From assembly GCF_036320965.1 (NCBI RefSeq), contig NC_092269.1, positions 27,992,843 through 28,056,842 on the forward strand: a stretch of 64,000 nt of DNA, written 5' to 3'. The notes under the pieces are model-generated. The model was given only the letters and a program-made list of their open reading frames with translations, did no database searches and was not told where the DNA came from. The translations under genes and the position numbers were made by a program. This document shows positions 10,148 to 22,395 of this stretch, piece after piece; the stretch's first letter is position 1; each line of letters begins with the position of its first letter. Source of the stretch: Panulirus ornatus. Its lineage: Eukaryota > Arthropoda > Malacostraca > Decapoda > Palinuridae.

Positions 10148-11116
10148 AAGGTTAGTTAGTTGTTGTTCGCTGATGATACAGCGTTGGTGGCTGATTTATG
10201 TGAGAAACTGCAGAAGCTGGTGACTGAGTTTGGTAAAGTGTGTGAAAGAAGAAAGTTAAGAGTAAATGTGAATAAGATCAAGGTTATTAGGTACAGTAGG
10301 GTTGAGGGTCAAGTCAATTGGGAGGTAAGTTTGAATGGAGAAAAACTGGAGGAAGTAAAGTGTTTTAGATATCTGGGAGTGGATCTGGCAGCGGATGGAA
10401 CCATGGAAGCGGAAATTGATCATAGGGTGGGGGAGGGGGCGAAAATTCTGGGAGTCTTGAAGAATGTGTGGAAGTTGAGAACATGATCTCGGAAAGCAAA
10501 AATGGTTATGTTTGAAGGAATAGTGGTTCCAACAATGTTTTATGGTTGCGAGGCGTGGGCTACGGGTAGAGTTGTACGCAGGAGGATGTATATGCTGGAA
10601 ATGAGATGTTTGAGGACAATGTGTGGTGTGAGGTGGTTTGATCGAGTAAGTAACGTAAGGGTAAGAGAGATGTGTGGAAATAAAAAGAGCGTGGTTGAGT
10701 GAGCAGAAGAGGGTGTTTTGAAATGGTTTCTGCACATGGAGAGAATGAGTGAGGAAAGATTGACCAAGAGGATATATTTGTTGGAGGTGGAGAGAACGAG
10801 GAGAAGAGGGAGACCAAATTGGAGGTGGAAAGATGGAGTGAAAAAGATTTTGTGTGATCGGGGCCTGAACACACAGGAGGGTGAAAGGAGGGCAAGGAAT
10901 AGAGTGAATTGGATCGATGTGGTGTACCGGGGTTGACGTGCTGTCAGTGGATTGAATTAGGGCATGTGAAGCATCTTGGGTAAGCCATGGAAAGCTGTGT
11001 AGGTATGTATATTTGCGTGTGTGGACGTATGTATATACATGTGTATGGGGGGGGGTTGGGCCATTTCTTTCGTCTGTTTCCTTGCGCTACCTCGCAAATG
11101 CGGGAGACAGTGACAA

Positions 11117-11119
<3 letters not shown>
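10146..11119 (+). mobile_element. RTE-like LINE copy 1, 5'-truncated
   Basis: Starts next to (TA)n within RT motif C and runs through the C-terminal region and a short 3' UTR to GCGGGAGACAGTGACAAAGC, then (A)n and (TA)n. It belongs to the subfamily with the short 3' UTR (copies 1, 2, 4 and 6). Confidence 0.93.
10160..10936 (+). pseudogene. RTE-like RT C-terminal region, two nonsense codons
   Basis: One continuous frame from FADDTALVAD to the RGRPNWRWKDGVKK region, ending at the same stop as the intact copies. It is interrupted by TGA at 10484-10486 and TGA at 10700-10702. Both can be explained by single substitutions against copies 4 and 6, and no frameshift is seen. The polymerase palm upstream of motif C is missing, so this copy is dead. 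Confidence 0.88.
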
Positions 11120-11200
<81 letters not shown>

Positions 11201-11202
11201 TG
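11120..11202. repeat. (A)n-(TA)n tail tract
   Basis: About 35 A residues followed by about 48 bp of TA at the 3' end of RTE copy 1. This is consistent with a tail made during reverse transcription and later expanded. Confidence 0.95.
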
Positions 11203-11369
11203 ACCCTTTCCTACTCTTGAAGTAACTCTAATTACTCCTAAATTTGTCTCGAATAAAACCCAGACCACAACTCGCCCTGAAGTGTGCAAAGACCTGAAAA
11301 CATGAGCAATTTTTGCCTTCTGTCTGGAGACGAGAGCCAGAGAACAATAAGTCTGGTCCTTCAGTAGGC

Positions 11370-11372
<3 letters not shown>

Positions 11373-11463
<91 letters not shown>
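11373..11463. repeat. (GA)n microsatellite
   Basis: About 91 bp of pure GA. The flanking sequences 11203-11372 and 11464-11700 show no recognisable gene. Confidence 0.98.
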
Positions 11464-11466
<3 letters not shown>

Positions 11467-11699
11467 CGGCGCTGCGACCTCGGTCGAGCCAAACAGCTCT
11501 GCAGTGTGGCATTCGTCGCCCACAGCAAAGGCCTCGAGTGTCAACAGAAAGGACTGTGAGTGGCAACAGTCGCTGCCTTGAATACGTTGTGGAAACCAAG
11601 AGTGAGAGACTATCCCGCGGTTGGCAGATCTGGGGCTTTATTTCCAAAACAAAAAGAATGACAAAGATCCTGAGTGCCAGAAGGTTAAGAGTGACACTG

Positions 11700-14260
11700 C
11701 GCCTTGAGTGCCAAGACACCATAAGTGTCAAAACCCTAAAGACGTCAAAACGCCACAAGTGCCAAAACACCACTAGTGTCAAAACGCTACAGATATCAAA
11801 CACCACAGACGTCAAAACATCACAAGTGGCAAAACACTACTAGTGTCAAATCACAACAGACGTCAAAGCACCACAAGTGCCAAAACCCCACTAGTGTCAA
11901 AACACCACAGATATCAAAACACCACAAGTGCCAAAACACCACAGATGTCAATTCACCACAAGTGTCAAAACACCACAAATGGCAAAACACCACTAGTGCC
12001 AAAACACCACAGACATCAAATCACAATTGCCAAAACATCACAAATATCAAAACACCACAGATGTTCAAAACACCACAAATGTCTAAACACCACTAGTGTC
12101 AAACACCACAGATGTCAAAACACCACAAATGTCAAAACACCACAAGTGCCAAAACACCACAAGTGCCAAAACACCACAAACGTCAAATCACCACAAGTGC
12201 CAAAACACCACAGATGTCTGAGCACCACCAGTGTCAAAACACCACAGATATCAAAACACCACTAGTGTCAAAACACCGCAGACATCAAAACACCAAAGAT
12301 GTCAAAACACTACAGATATCAAAACACCACTAGTGTCAAAACACCAATAGTGTCAAAACACCGCAAATGTCTAAACACCACTAGTGTCAAAACACCACAG
12401 ATTTCAAAACACCACAAGTGTCAAAACACCACAGGCGTCAAACACCACGTGTCAAAACACCACAAATGTCTGAACACCACCAGTGTCAAAACACCACAGA
12501 TATCAAAACACTACAGATATCAAAACACCACTAGTGTCAAAACACCACAGATGTCAAAACACCACAGATGTCAAAACACCACAGATGTCTGAACACCACC
12601 AGTGTCAAAACACGACAGATATCAAAACACCACAAGTGTCAAAACACCACAAATGTCTGAACACCACCAGTGTCAAAACACGACAGATATCAAAACACCA
12701 CAAGTGTCAAAACACCATAGATATCAAAACACCACAGCTATCAAAACACTACAGATGTCAAAACACCACTAGTGTCAATACACCACAGATGTCAAAACAC
12801 CACAGATATCAAAACACCACAAGTGTCAAAACACCATAGATATCAAAACACCACAGCTATCAAAACACTACAGATGTCAAAACACCACTAGTGTCAAAAC
12901 ACCACTAGTGTCAAAACACCACAGATATCAAAACACCACTAGTGTCAAAACACCACAGATATCAAAACACCACAGATATCAAAACACCACAGATGCCAAA
13001 ACACCACAGATATCAAAACACCACTAGTGTCAAAACACCACAGATATCAAAACACCACAAGTGTCAAAACACCACAGATATCAAAACATCACAGCTATCA
13101 AAACACTACAGATGTCAAAACACCACAGATATCAAAACACCACTAGTGTCAATACACCACAGATGTCAAAACACCACAGATGTCCAAACACCACTAGTGT
13201 CAAAACACCACTAGTGTCAAAACACCACAGATATCAAAACACCACAGATATCAAAACACCACAGATGCCAAAACACCACAGATATCAAAACACCACTAGT
13301 GTCAAAACACCACAGATATCAAAACACAACTAGTGTCAAAACACCACAGATATTAAAACACCACTAGTGCCAAAACACCACAGATATCAAAACACAACTA
13401 GTGTCAAAACACCACAGATATCAAAACACCACTAGTGTCAAAACACCACAGATATCAAAACACCACAGATGTCGAAAACCACAGATATCAAAACACCACT
13501 AGTGTCAAAACACCACAGACATCAAAACACCACTAGTGACAAAACACCACAGATATCAAAACACCACAGATGTCAAAACACCACAGATATCAAAACACCA
13601 CTAGTGTCAAAACACCACAGATATCAAAACACCACAGATGTCGAAAACCACAGATATCAAAACACCACTAGTGTCAAAACACCACAGACATCAAAACACC
13701 ACTAGTGACAAAACACCACAGATATCAAAACACCACAGATATCAAAACACTACTAGTGTCCAAACACCACAGATGTCAAAACACCACAGATATCAAAACA
13801 CCACAGATGTCAAAACACTACTAGTGTCCAAACACCACAGATGTCAAAACACCACAGATATCAAAACACCACTAGTGTCGAAACACCACAAATATTTAAA
13901 CACCACTAGTGTCAAAACACCACAGATTTCAAAACACCACAAGTGTCAAAACACCACAAGTGCCAAAACACCACAGACGTCAAATACCACAAGTGTCAAA
14001 GCACCACAAGTGACAAAACACCACAAATGTCAAAACACCACAGATTTCAAAACACTACAAATGTCTAAACACCACTAGTGTCAAAACACCACAGATGTCA
14101 GAACACCACTAGTGTCAAAACACCACAGATTTCAAAACGCCATAAGTGTCAAAACACCACAAGTGCCAAAACACCACGAGTGTCAAAACACAAGTCGCAA
14201 AACACCCTTGTATCTAAAACACCTTAGATGCCAGAACACCACGAGGGCCAAGATACCTCG
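11700..14260. repeat. 17-bp minisatellite, 2.5 kb
   Basis: About 150 units of 17 bp built on CAAAACACCAC followed by a variable hexamer (AGATAT, AGATGT, TAGTGT, AAGTGC and others). At the edges it decays into diverged units. A higher-order repeat of 169 bp is visible: the rare shortened unit GTCGAAAACCACAGATAT occurs at 13471 and 13640 with the same neighbours. Open frames of 60-146 codons inside are by-products. Confidence 0.96.
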
Positions 14261-14369
14261 AGTGTCACATCTTGGTCACTTGAGTTCCCCTGTGGCACGG
14301 GTGAAAGAGGCTTAGCACTGTCTTGCTTGGCCAAGCCTTAAGGTGGCGAGTTGCATGTTGTCAACATGG

Positions 14370-15190
14370 CTATCACCTCCGCTACACACTCCAGGCCCTC
14401 ACTCATGCCCTCTGCATTCACACTCATCACTCTTCACACTTCTCCCTCTGTCCTCCCTTTCTTGACCTTCAATTATTCCCTTCACACTTGATTTCATGCC
14501 CTTCACTCTACTACACATGCTCCCACACCCTTCACCCTCATACAGTTCTACTCTCACACCCATCACTTTATACAGTCCTACTCTCACACCCTTCACCCAC
14601 ATACAGTCCTACTCTCACACCCTTCACTCTGCTGCATCCACTCATACACTCTTACTCTCACACTCTTCAACCTGCTACACTCACTCTCACACCATTCCCC
14701 CTGCTACGCTATTACTGTCACACCCATCACCCTGCTATACTTACTCTCACTCCCTTCACCCTGCTACACTCAAGCTCACACCCTTTACACTCCTACACTC
14801 TTAGTCTCATACCCTTCACCCGGCTACACTAACTTTCACACCTTTCACACTTCTACACTCACTCTCACACCCTTCACCCTGCTACACACACTCTCACACT
14901 GCTACACTCACTCTCACACCCTTTACGCTGCTACACGCACTCTCACACCCTTCACCCGGCTACACTAACTTTCACGCCCTTCGCAATGCTACACTCACTC
15001 TCACACCCTTAACACTGCTACACTCACTCTCACACCCTTAACACTGCTACACTCACTCTCACACCCTTAACACTGCTACACTCACTCTCACACCCTTCAC
15101 CTTCCTACACTCACTCACACACCCTTCAACCTCCTATATTCACTCTCACACACTTCACCTTCCTACACTCTTACTCTCACACCTCTCTCC
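14370..15190. repeat. 29-bp minisatellite (pyrimidine-rich)
   Basis: Roughly 24 units of 27-31 bp with CTCTCACACCCTTCACCCTG and CTACACTCA. The most uniform stretch is near 15000-15090. Edges are degenerate. Confidence 0.9.
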
Positions 15191-15239
15191 CTTACTCTTG
15201 CGACGTCGACTTTCACACCCCCTTATCTCTGGGTTAATT

Positions 15240-16480
15240 GTATTAACAGTGTTCCCGGAGCTATGGTGAAACTGTCTCCCCGGGGTGGCTATGGTAACAG
15301 TCCTTCCCGGATGATGGTATTTACAGCCTCCTAGGGGTGATAGTGTTAATATTCTCCCCGGGGTGAGTGTTAATATTCTCTCCGGGGTGATGGTATTGAT
15401 ATTCTCCCCGGGGTGATGGTGTTAATATTCTCCCCGGGGTGATGGTGTTAATATTTCCACCTGGTGATAGTGTTAATATTCTCCCCGGGGTGATGGCGTT
15501 AATATTCACCCCGGTGTGATAGTGTTCATATTTTCCTCAGGGTGATGGTGTTAAAAGTCTCCCGGGGTGATAGTGTTCATAGTCTCCCCGGGGTGATGGT
15601 GTTAATAGTCTGCCGGGGGTGGTAGTGTTCATAGTCTCCCCGGGGTGATGGTGTTAATAGTCCCCGGGGGTGATAGTGTTCATAGTCTCCCCAGAGTGAG
15701 TGTTAATAGTCTCCCCGGGTGATAATGTTAATAGTCTCCCGGAGGTGATAGTGTTTATAGTCTCCCCGGGGTGACGGTGTTAATAGTCCCCGGGGGTGAT
15801 AGTGCTCATAGTCTCCCCGGGTTGATGGTGTTAATAGTCTCCCCGGGGTGATAGTGTTGATAGTCTCCCCGGGGTGATGGTGTTGATAGTCTCCCCGGGT
15901 TGATGGTGTTAATAGTCTCCCCGGGGTGATAGTGTTAATAGTATCCCGGGGGTGATAGTGTTTATAGTCTCCCCGGGGTGATGGTGTTAATAGTCTCCCC
16001 GGGGTGATGGTGTTAATAGTCACCCCGAGGTGATAAGTGTTAATAGTCTCCCCGGGGTGATGGTGTTAATAGTCACCCCGAGGTGATAAGTGTTAATAGT
16101 CTCCCCGGGGTGATGGTGTTGATATTCTCTCCGGGGGATGGTGTTAATATTCTCCTGGGGTGATGGTGTTATTATTCTCCCCGGGGTGATGAGGTTAACA
16201 ATCTCCCCTGGCTGATGGAGATAACAATTTCTAAGGAGTGATGGTGTTAACAATCTCCCAGGGTAATGGTATTAATTGTCTCCCCTAGACGGCTTTAAGT
16301 CTCCCTGGGTGATGGTGTTACTTTCCCCCTGACGGTGTTAACATCTCCCCGGAGTGACGGTGTTAACATCTCCTCGGGATGACGGCGTTAACATCTCCCC
16401 CGGGGTGACGGCGTTAAGATCTCCCCGGGGTGACGGTGTTAACATCTCCCCCGGGGTGGTGGTGTTAACAGGTTTAAACA
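15240..16480. repeat. 26-bp minisatellite with CCCCGGGG palindrome
   Basis: About 46 units of 26 bp reading GTCTCCCCGGGGTGATGGTG then TTAATA. Each clean unit has an 8-bp self-complementary CCCCGGGG, so the array carries dozens of evenly spaced short palindromes. The right end diverges into TTAACATCTCC variants. Confidence 0.95.
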
Positions 16481-16940
16481 TCCACGCAATGTTTAGGTCC
16501 AACACCAACATGCATAACAATGACGTGAAGCCAGACACTGAAGGGGGACACACAAGCAGCCAGTTCTCGGGAGCAGAAGCCGGAGTAATATCTATAGAAT
16601 AGGGAAAGAGAACCAACACTGCGGCGAAAGGCAAGTAGGGCAAGTTTTCAAGCCAGTCTAGGGAGAGTTCGCATGTCGGGTTCATGGGAGATGAGCACTC
16701 ACGAGCAAAGAGCTCTGTCCTCATGCTATACACACAGGCAGTGGCACCAGGATAGGCGGGGTGAGATGGCCTGTCTACCGGGAGGATGGTAAGACAGCCA
16801 GTGCGGCTGGAGGGACCGAGTCCTACCCCATCACGCTCTTGGACACGGCCAAGTCCATTGCAATTCTGCGGGAGTCGGCGGTCACATCCTCCCGACATAG
16901 GAAATAAGGGCTGACCGATGGAACGGAAGTGTTGGCTAGT

Positions 16941-16944
<4 letters not shown>
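16481..16944. other. Unique sequence, no gene recognised
   Basis: A 186-codon minus-strand frame covers 16338-16898, but its lower end is read from the 26-bp array. The rest has no domain I recognise and no conserved splice context. Left as unassigned. Confidence 0.45.

Positions 16945-17015
<71 letters not shown>
16945..17015. repeat. (GA)n microsatellite
   Basis: About 70 bp of pure GA. Confidence 0.98.
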
Positions 17016-17016
<1 letters not shown>

Positions 17017-17162
17017 CTATCCTGCCGTTCCCTACTGACTGATGCAACGGAGGTCTGGGGGTTTTATGGTCGCCGGGTGATAGATTTATGTGCCACTTAT
17101 TTGCAGAATATTCCGTGTGCCTGTGTGGCCTCACTATAGGTCTCACTAGATGAAGTTATTTT

Positions 17163-17215
17163 CTTAGAGAGACCCTCAGAGAGACCCTCAGAGACCCTCA
17201 GAGAGACCCTCTTCC
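17163..17215. repeat. Short GAGAGACCCTC tandem repeat
   Basis: Four to five copies of CTCAGAGAGACC-type units of 10-15 bp. Confidence 0.8.
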
Positions 17216-17295
17216 TCTTTTTCGAAATATTCCCCTCCTACAGATGGAAGACTTGCAGACACATCTGTGTTATTTCTGTCCAAGAAGCTTTTGTA

Positions 17296-17444
17296 AGGTA
17301 CAGTGGTGTTGTGGTTAACGTTCCTCGCCAGGTCGAGCGCGTAGGTTCGAATCCTGGTTGCGGCAGTTGGTCCACAGTCAACCCAGCTGTTCATCCACGC
17401 CTTGAAATTGGTCGATGAAATGTGTACCTGGCCAAGGCTACGGC

Positions 17445-17452
<8 letters not shown>
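17296..17452 (+). mobile_element. tRNA-type SINE (copy 1)
   Basis: A polymerase III box A (TGGTGTTGTGG, 17304-17314) and a perfect box B (GGTTCGAATCC, 17344-17354) are followed by a body shared with copies at 21.6 and 22.2 kb: GGTCCACAGTCAACCCAGCT, GTTCATCCAC and GTACCTGGC. It ends in (TA)n. The short A-B spacing is tRNA-like. It does not fold obviously into a complete tRNA and is called a tRNA-derived SINE. Confidence 0.82.

Positions 17453-17517
<65 letters not shown>
17453..17517. repeat. (TA)n microsatellite
   Basis: About 65 bp of TA forming the tail of the SINE. Confidence 0.97.
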
Positions 17518-17518
<1 letters not shown>

Positions 17519-17520
17519 TG

Positions 17521-17580
17521 TATTACGTCGTTAATGAGAAGGCATTGATTAAGGCATCAGTTAGCCGTACCCTCTCAGCC
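17521..17580. repeat. Dispersed repeat beside (TA)n (first copy)
   Basis: TTAATGAGAAGGCATTGATT and AAGGCATCAGTTAGCCG recur at 24046-24105 as a diverged copy, each immediately after a (TA)n tract. It is probably the end of an unidentified element family. The sequence that follows (17581-18340) shows no gene I can name. Confidence 0.55.
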
Positions 17581-18344
17581 AATATGAAAAACAAAAATCT
17601 GCACAAGAACTCCCTGAATCATCAACTCAGTTGTTTACACACATGTGGACCAAGTCGTGAGGTGGGCTTGCGCAGCACTTGCCCAGATCTCCGTCTTATC
17701 GACTCCAGGTTTTACCTAGGATTGTACAGTACCCATGTCCTCCTCCGTAGGTCCCGAGAGAAACGGGTAAGGAAGTCATGCAATCTCTGGGAACAGTTTG
17801 TCAGAGGGAATCCATGACTGAACAGTCCACTATCCACGACGCGATGCTCCCGTACTGGAACCTCGGGTTTGCTCTCCAGCAGGGAGTTCCTCTCGAGTTC
17901 GATGTCCACTGCTAAGGGTGAAGGGTAGTAGGACGCTCCCTTGGTCGGCTGCCGATTAAGGGCAGCTGAAGACTGTCGTCTGCTTACCAGTGGAGATAAC
18001 TGGGTTCACGTTGAGTTGAGGCAGCTGGTGTGCCGCATCTGTCTAGCTTATTGGCTCTGAAGTAGAGCTTGTGAGGAGGCAGAACCGCTGCGTAAAATGG
18101 TGGTGGACTGTGGTAAGGCTATGGTCTTGCTGTACTGCCTCCTACATTTATTATGCATAAAGAGAAAGACGTCTCAACAGAAAATGGTAAATCATAAGAT
18201 GAGAAAGAAAGAAGGAATGTATGAATATAAATGAAATAGAAATTGTGATAAACCGCTGGCCATATACACTTTGTTGTGTGAAATAATTTCAACATGAATA
18301 TGAAAGCGGATGTGAATATGCAAGTCTAGTATGTATTGACGAGG

Positions 18345-18605
18345 TTCACAGTGGTTGGGCCGGGGCTGTTCTTGTAGCTGGGATGGGTGCGACGGGGTTG
18401 TGGTGACGAACTGCAGCGCTGGGACGAGGGATTCCAGAAGGCAAGAGGTAGTGATGGCGAGCTGGTGCAGTATCTTCCTTCTGAAGTGTTGGATGAGGTG
18501 CAAGTGATGATTGGAGGGGCTTGGGAGGGGCAGTGTGCTGGGTGCCTTTTAAATAGGGACCCAGGATGATCGTGCACACCCTCTTCTGCATCTTTTCTAG
18601 CGTCC
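18345..18605 (-). pseudogene. LINE reverse-transcriptase C-terminal relic
   Basis: The minus strand reads MQKRVCTIILGPYLKG and ends with IPRPSAAVRHHNPVAPIPATR. This is the arrangement of the region after the RT domain in many non-LTR elements (E-K-x-Q-K-R-A...ILGP, then a RHxN...P motif). A second diverged copy lies at 38805-39110. Both are damaged. The clade is not determined; it is different from the RTE-like family here. Confidence 0.55.
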
Positions 18606-18678
18606 TATGTTGTGTGGCGGAGTGGACGGAGGGCTAACCTGGAACTTGCCACAGGTGAGTCCAGGTATCGGGAGCCAA

Positions 18679-18682
<4 letters not shown>

Positions 18683-18761
<79 letters not shown>
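18683..18761. repeat. (GA)n microsatellite
   Basis: About 79 bp of pure GA. Confidence 0.98.
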
Positions 18762-18767
<6 letters not shown>

Positions 18768-19032
18768 GCACACTACGCCTCGAACCTTATGACCTATAAT
18801 TCCTTAACATTACAGGCTTGAGTACAAGCTGTTATTGAGCTTGGTGGCACCATGAGCGCTCCCTACGTCACTTACGGTTGCAGGGGGTCGCCTCTGGCTC
18901 GCAGAAGAAAGGACAAAAGACATCAAGGGTCTCCGAAGGTCATGGGTTCAACCACACCGCTACAGGACGACCCCGATGTGGGTTGAACTCCCCCCCTTGT
19001 CGCCTTCCTAGTGGTTCTCGACCGAACATTGC

Positions 19033-19180
19033 GACCGGAGCACTAATGGTGTTCAGTGCTGCTCGGCAGAGTCGTAAATGGGACACCCCCGGAGCACCGA
19101 TGGTGTTCAGTGCTACTCGGTGTATCAAGAGGAGCGCCCCCGGAGCACCGATGGTGTTCAGTGCTACTCGGTGAGTCGGC
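19033..19180. repeat. 51-bp triplication
   Basis: Three tandem units each with GATGGTGTTCAGTGCTACTC and a CCCCCGGAGCACC junction (first unit diverged). It sits in otherwise unique, fairly GC-rich DNA at 18846-19577 without a recognised gene. Confidence 0.85.
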
Positions 19181-19577
19181 CCTGGGGGCTGAGCGGAACG
19201 CGGTCTGCACTGGCGTGTGTGAAGGATGTGGGTGGACCAGTCCAGACGAGGAAGGTTATGGAGGGGAAAAAGTACCACCACCTCCGCCTTGGGCTGTTGC
19301 AGGGGTCTGCGAGGCGTGTAGCTGGGAATAAGGAAGCCAAGGAAGGTTGTGATTTGGTACGGGAGAGGTTGTCGAGTCCGGACAAGTTGTGAAAACTGAG
19401 ACACCAAAGGGGCTCTGGGATATTGGAGGTTGTTAGAGTTGTTGTGCATGTATGATGCTATGAGGGGCATGAGGCTGTACAACACAGTAGCAAAAACAGG
19501 TTATGAGGACTGTGAGGGACTCATGGTCCTGAGGCAGCAGCAGCAGCAGAAGCTCGTGTTGTGAAGGGGACCGTATC

Positions 19578-19975
19578 TCCAGGAGGAGCAGCCAGTGGCT
19601 ACTGGGGATGGACCACATCCACCAGGAGAGAGGCAGGTAGCTGCTGGGGATGGGCTACATCCACCAGGAGAGAGGCAGGTAGCTGCTGGGGATGGACCAC
19701 ATCCACCAGGAGAGAGGCAGGTGGCTGCTGGGGATGGGCTACATCCACCAGGAGAGGGGACAGGTGGCTGCTGGGGATGGACCACATCCACCAGAGAGAG
19801 GCAGGTAGGCTGCTGGAGATGGACCTACATCCACCAGGAGAGGGGCAGGTGGCTGCTGGAGATGGACCACATCCACCAGGAGAGGGGCAGGTGGCTGCTG
19901 GGGATGGACCACATCCACCAGGAGAGGGGCAGGTGGCTGCTGGGGATGGACCACATCCCCCAGAAGGAGAGGCAT
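19578..19975. repeat. 42-bp minisatellite
   Basis: About 9 units of 42 bp with GCTGCTGGGGATGGACCACA and CCACCAGGAGAGGGGCAG. Two units (near 19790 and 19815) have small length changes that shift the frame. Frames of up to 192 codons are by-products of the multiple-of-three period. Confidence 0.93.
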
Positions 19976-20609
19976 CAAGCAGGGGAGGCCGGGGTGAAGA
20001 AGGCACAGCGCGGACGGCAAGACATGGAGAACGAGAGACGGAAGAAAACGCTGTTAGTAAACAGGGAGGAACAGATAAAATGGAGAGAAGAATACAACAA
20101 AAAATATATATGGGCAAAAACACAGAACACGTAAGATAATGCAAGGGTTAGCAGACATGTTTACTTCATCATCAAAGCGACAGAAAATATACAGACACAC
20201 GTGTGACGATAAGAGAGTCAGACACTGAAACATTGTATCATAACAATTGTGAACCAGACCATTACTGTACAAAATAGTCGAAAAAAAGACCAGTTGATTA
20301 GTGAGCAAAACTCTGTCATTATGTGTGTGTGTATGTACATACCACTGTAACCATGTATTTATATATATATACATTTTCCCCTCAATCTTAAAAAAAGAAA
20401 AGAACATTGAAATGTAAGACACACAAACAACGTACCTCGTCGTAGAAAACGACCAAGAGGGAAAAGCTGGAGCGTGGCTAAACTTCTTCCCCTCCTGTAT
20501 CGTTAATTTTTGAAATAGTAGGAACAGAAGAGGGAGATAAGCAAGGATTTCCCCCCCCCCCCCCTTCGAAGGCAGGTGTAAAAGACAATTATATTAAGCT
20601 TATAATCCT

Positions 20610-20765
20610 GTACAGGCTCTTGACAGAACTTAATCTAGGGAATCATCTGAACTTAATCTGGGGGAATTACCAGAACTTAATCTGGGGGAGGATTACCGGA
20701 ACCTAATCTGGGGGAGGGATTACCGGAACTTAGTCTTTGGGTAAGGGATTAATTCACACTAGATT
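20610..20765. repeat. Degenerate 26-28 bp repeat
   Basis: Five imperfect copies of GAACTTAATCTGGGGGA-type units separated by ATTACC. The region 19980-20610 holds no recognised gene. Confidence 0.75.
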
Positions 20766-20860
20766 CTCGAGGACCAGCTACTATATGAGGGGCTGGTGGG
20801 GGGGGGGGGGACCTGTCAAGCTCAAGAAGGGCGACACTGAGCGTACCTACACTGTCAGCA

Positions 20861-20892
<32 letters not shown>
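20861..20892. repeat. (CA)n microsatellite
   Basis: About 32 bp of CA; a run of 11 G residues lies upstream near 20800. Confidence 0.95.
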
Positions 20893-20896
<4 letters not shown>

Positions 20897-21110
20897 CACA
20901 CGGCTGACGCAGGACAGCAACACAGCTGTACAAACATCCTTGCAACACAGGCTTGACACAGGAACACAAGAATCAGTCTAAAACAACCCATTTTCCCCAC
21001 ACGTTAAAACAAAGCCATATCTCGTAGCAGGTTTTCTTCAGTTCACATTAAATATCAGTCCATGAAACTCATAGTGTCAACATCCCCCTCAAACAAATCT
21101 ATCTAAGCCC

Positions 21111-21181
21111 CTCCTCCCCTCCTCCTCCTTCTCCCCCTCTCCTCCTCCTCCTCCTCCTCCTCCTCCTCCTCCTCCTCCTCC
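21111..21181. repeat. (TCC)n microsatellite
   Basis: Trinucleotide tract, pure from about 21139 to 21181, giving polyarginine or polyglutamate artefact frames. Confidence 0.95.
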
Positions 21182-21450
21182 ATAAAACAGATATGTTAAA
21201 GTAAACTGCGTAAAATTGTGTTATATAAATGTATGGAAACATATAAGAGACGAAGTTTACAGAGGCGAGATGCAGTATGAAGATTGTTGCTGTCTTTGCA
21301 AGGCCCAGGAAGTACAAAGCTTCATTACGATCTTCAGTACACCTAACCCTGTGATAAGATAAAGATGATCAACACATGGATCAACAGAGAGATACATGAA
21401 TACGATAGATAATCAGGTGAGGTTGAGTGAGGATCAGAAATTACTCGAAA

Positions 21451-21452
<2 letters not shown>

Positions 21453-21529
<77 letters not shown>
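21453..21529. repeat. (CT)n then (CA)n microsatellites
   Basis: About 77 bp of pure CT, followed 5 bp later by a short CA run to 21555. Confidence 0.97.
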
Positions 21530-21532
<3 letters not shown>

Positions 21533-21568
21533 TACACACACACACACACACACATACATGATACACAC

Positions 21569-21708
21569 GCACTGGCCTCCGAGATGTAGTGGTTAGAGTT
21601 ACTGATCATTCTGGGAGCGCCAGTTGGCCTACACCCAACCCAGGTGTTCATCCTCCCTCCACCTCCGGAGGGCTTGTCGATAAATGGGTACTTGGCTAAG
21701 TCTTGAGA

Positions 21709-21712
<4 letters not shown>
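21569..21712 (+). mobile_element. tRNA-type SINE (copy 2), box B eroded
   Basis: Starts with CTGGCCTCCGAGATGTAGTG and a box-A-like GATGTAGTGG. The body matches copies 1 and 3 in TACACCCAACCCAGGTGTTC and AAATGGGTACTTGGCTAAG. Box B is not recognisable, so it has probably lost promoter activity. It ends in (GT)n instead of (TA)n. Confidence 0.65.
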
Positions 21713-21766
<54 letters not shown>

Positions 21767-21773
21767 GTATACA
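21713..21773. repeat. (GT)n microsatellite
   Basis: About 50 bp of GT forming the SINE tail. A (CA)n tract of about 30 bp follows at 21868-21897. Confidence 0.96.
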
Positions 21774-21864
21774 CACTTAAGATTAAAGACAAGTTTCACA
21801 TACAGGATTAAGAAAAGGGGCAACACGAGTGTAAAACTCTCTCCCTCTAACATACAAATAGTAA

Positions 21865-21898
<34 letters not shown>

Positions 21899-22206
21899 AG
21901 ACCAGAGCAGGAAGACCCACTCCTGCTCCTCCAGTATCTTGCGGCTCAATCTTCCCAAGACTTTCGTACCTCTCGTGATGGTCCGGTTACCTTGGTGTGC
22001 CTTGCTAGTCTGGGGAGCAAGAATTATGAAATGTATCTTGGTAGTTAGGCAAGGATTTTCCGGTTCATTCCAGTTTTATCAATTTAACTTGCGCCTTGGC
22101 GGGGTTCGAGTCTCGAAAGTTTCCAAAATTTTCACGGGTGAATAAAGATGTTGAGATTGGGTGTCTTCAAGGTGGCAGAGAGAAACAAGGTACATAATAA
22201 GATACG

Positions 22207-22395
22207 TGGACCTCCGTGGTGCAGCGGTTAGCGTTCCTGACCCTGACGAATTCGCGAGCAGCCCAGGGTCGAGTGCATAGGTTCGAATCCTGATTGCGTC
22301 AGTCGGTCCACAGTCAACCCAGCTGTTCATCCACCCCTAGGGGTTGATAGATGAAATGGGTACCTGGCTCAGGCTAGCGTGTATCTATCTATCTA

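Noticed and set aside
16338..16898. 186-codon minus-strand frame
   Set aside because: Part is read from the 26-bp array. The unique part has no recognisable domain or membrane pattern that I can support.
17304..17354. Functional tRNA gene
   Set aside because: Box A and box B are present, but no full cloverleaf could be drawn and the unit continues into a body shared with two other copies, as expected for a SINE.
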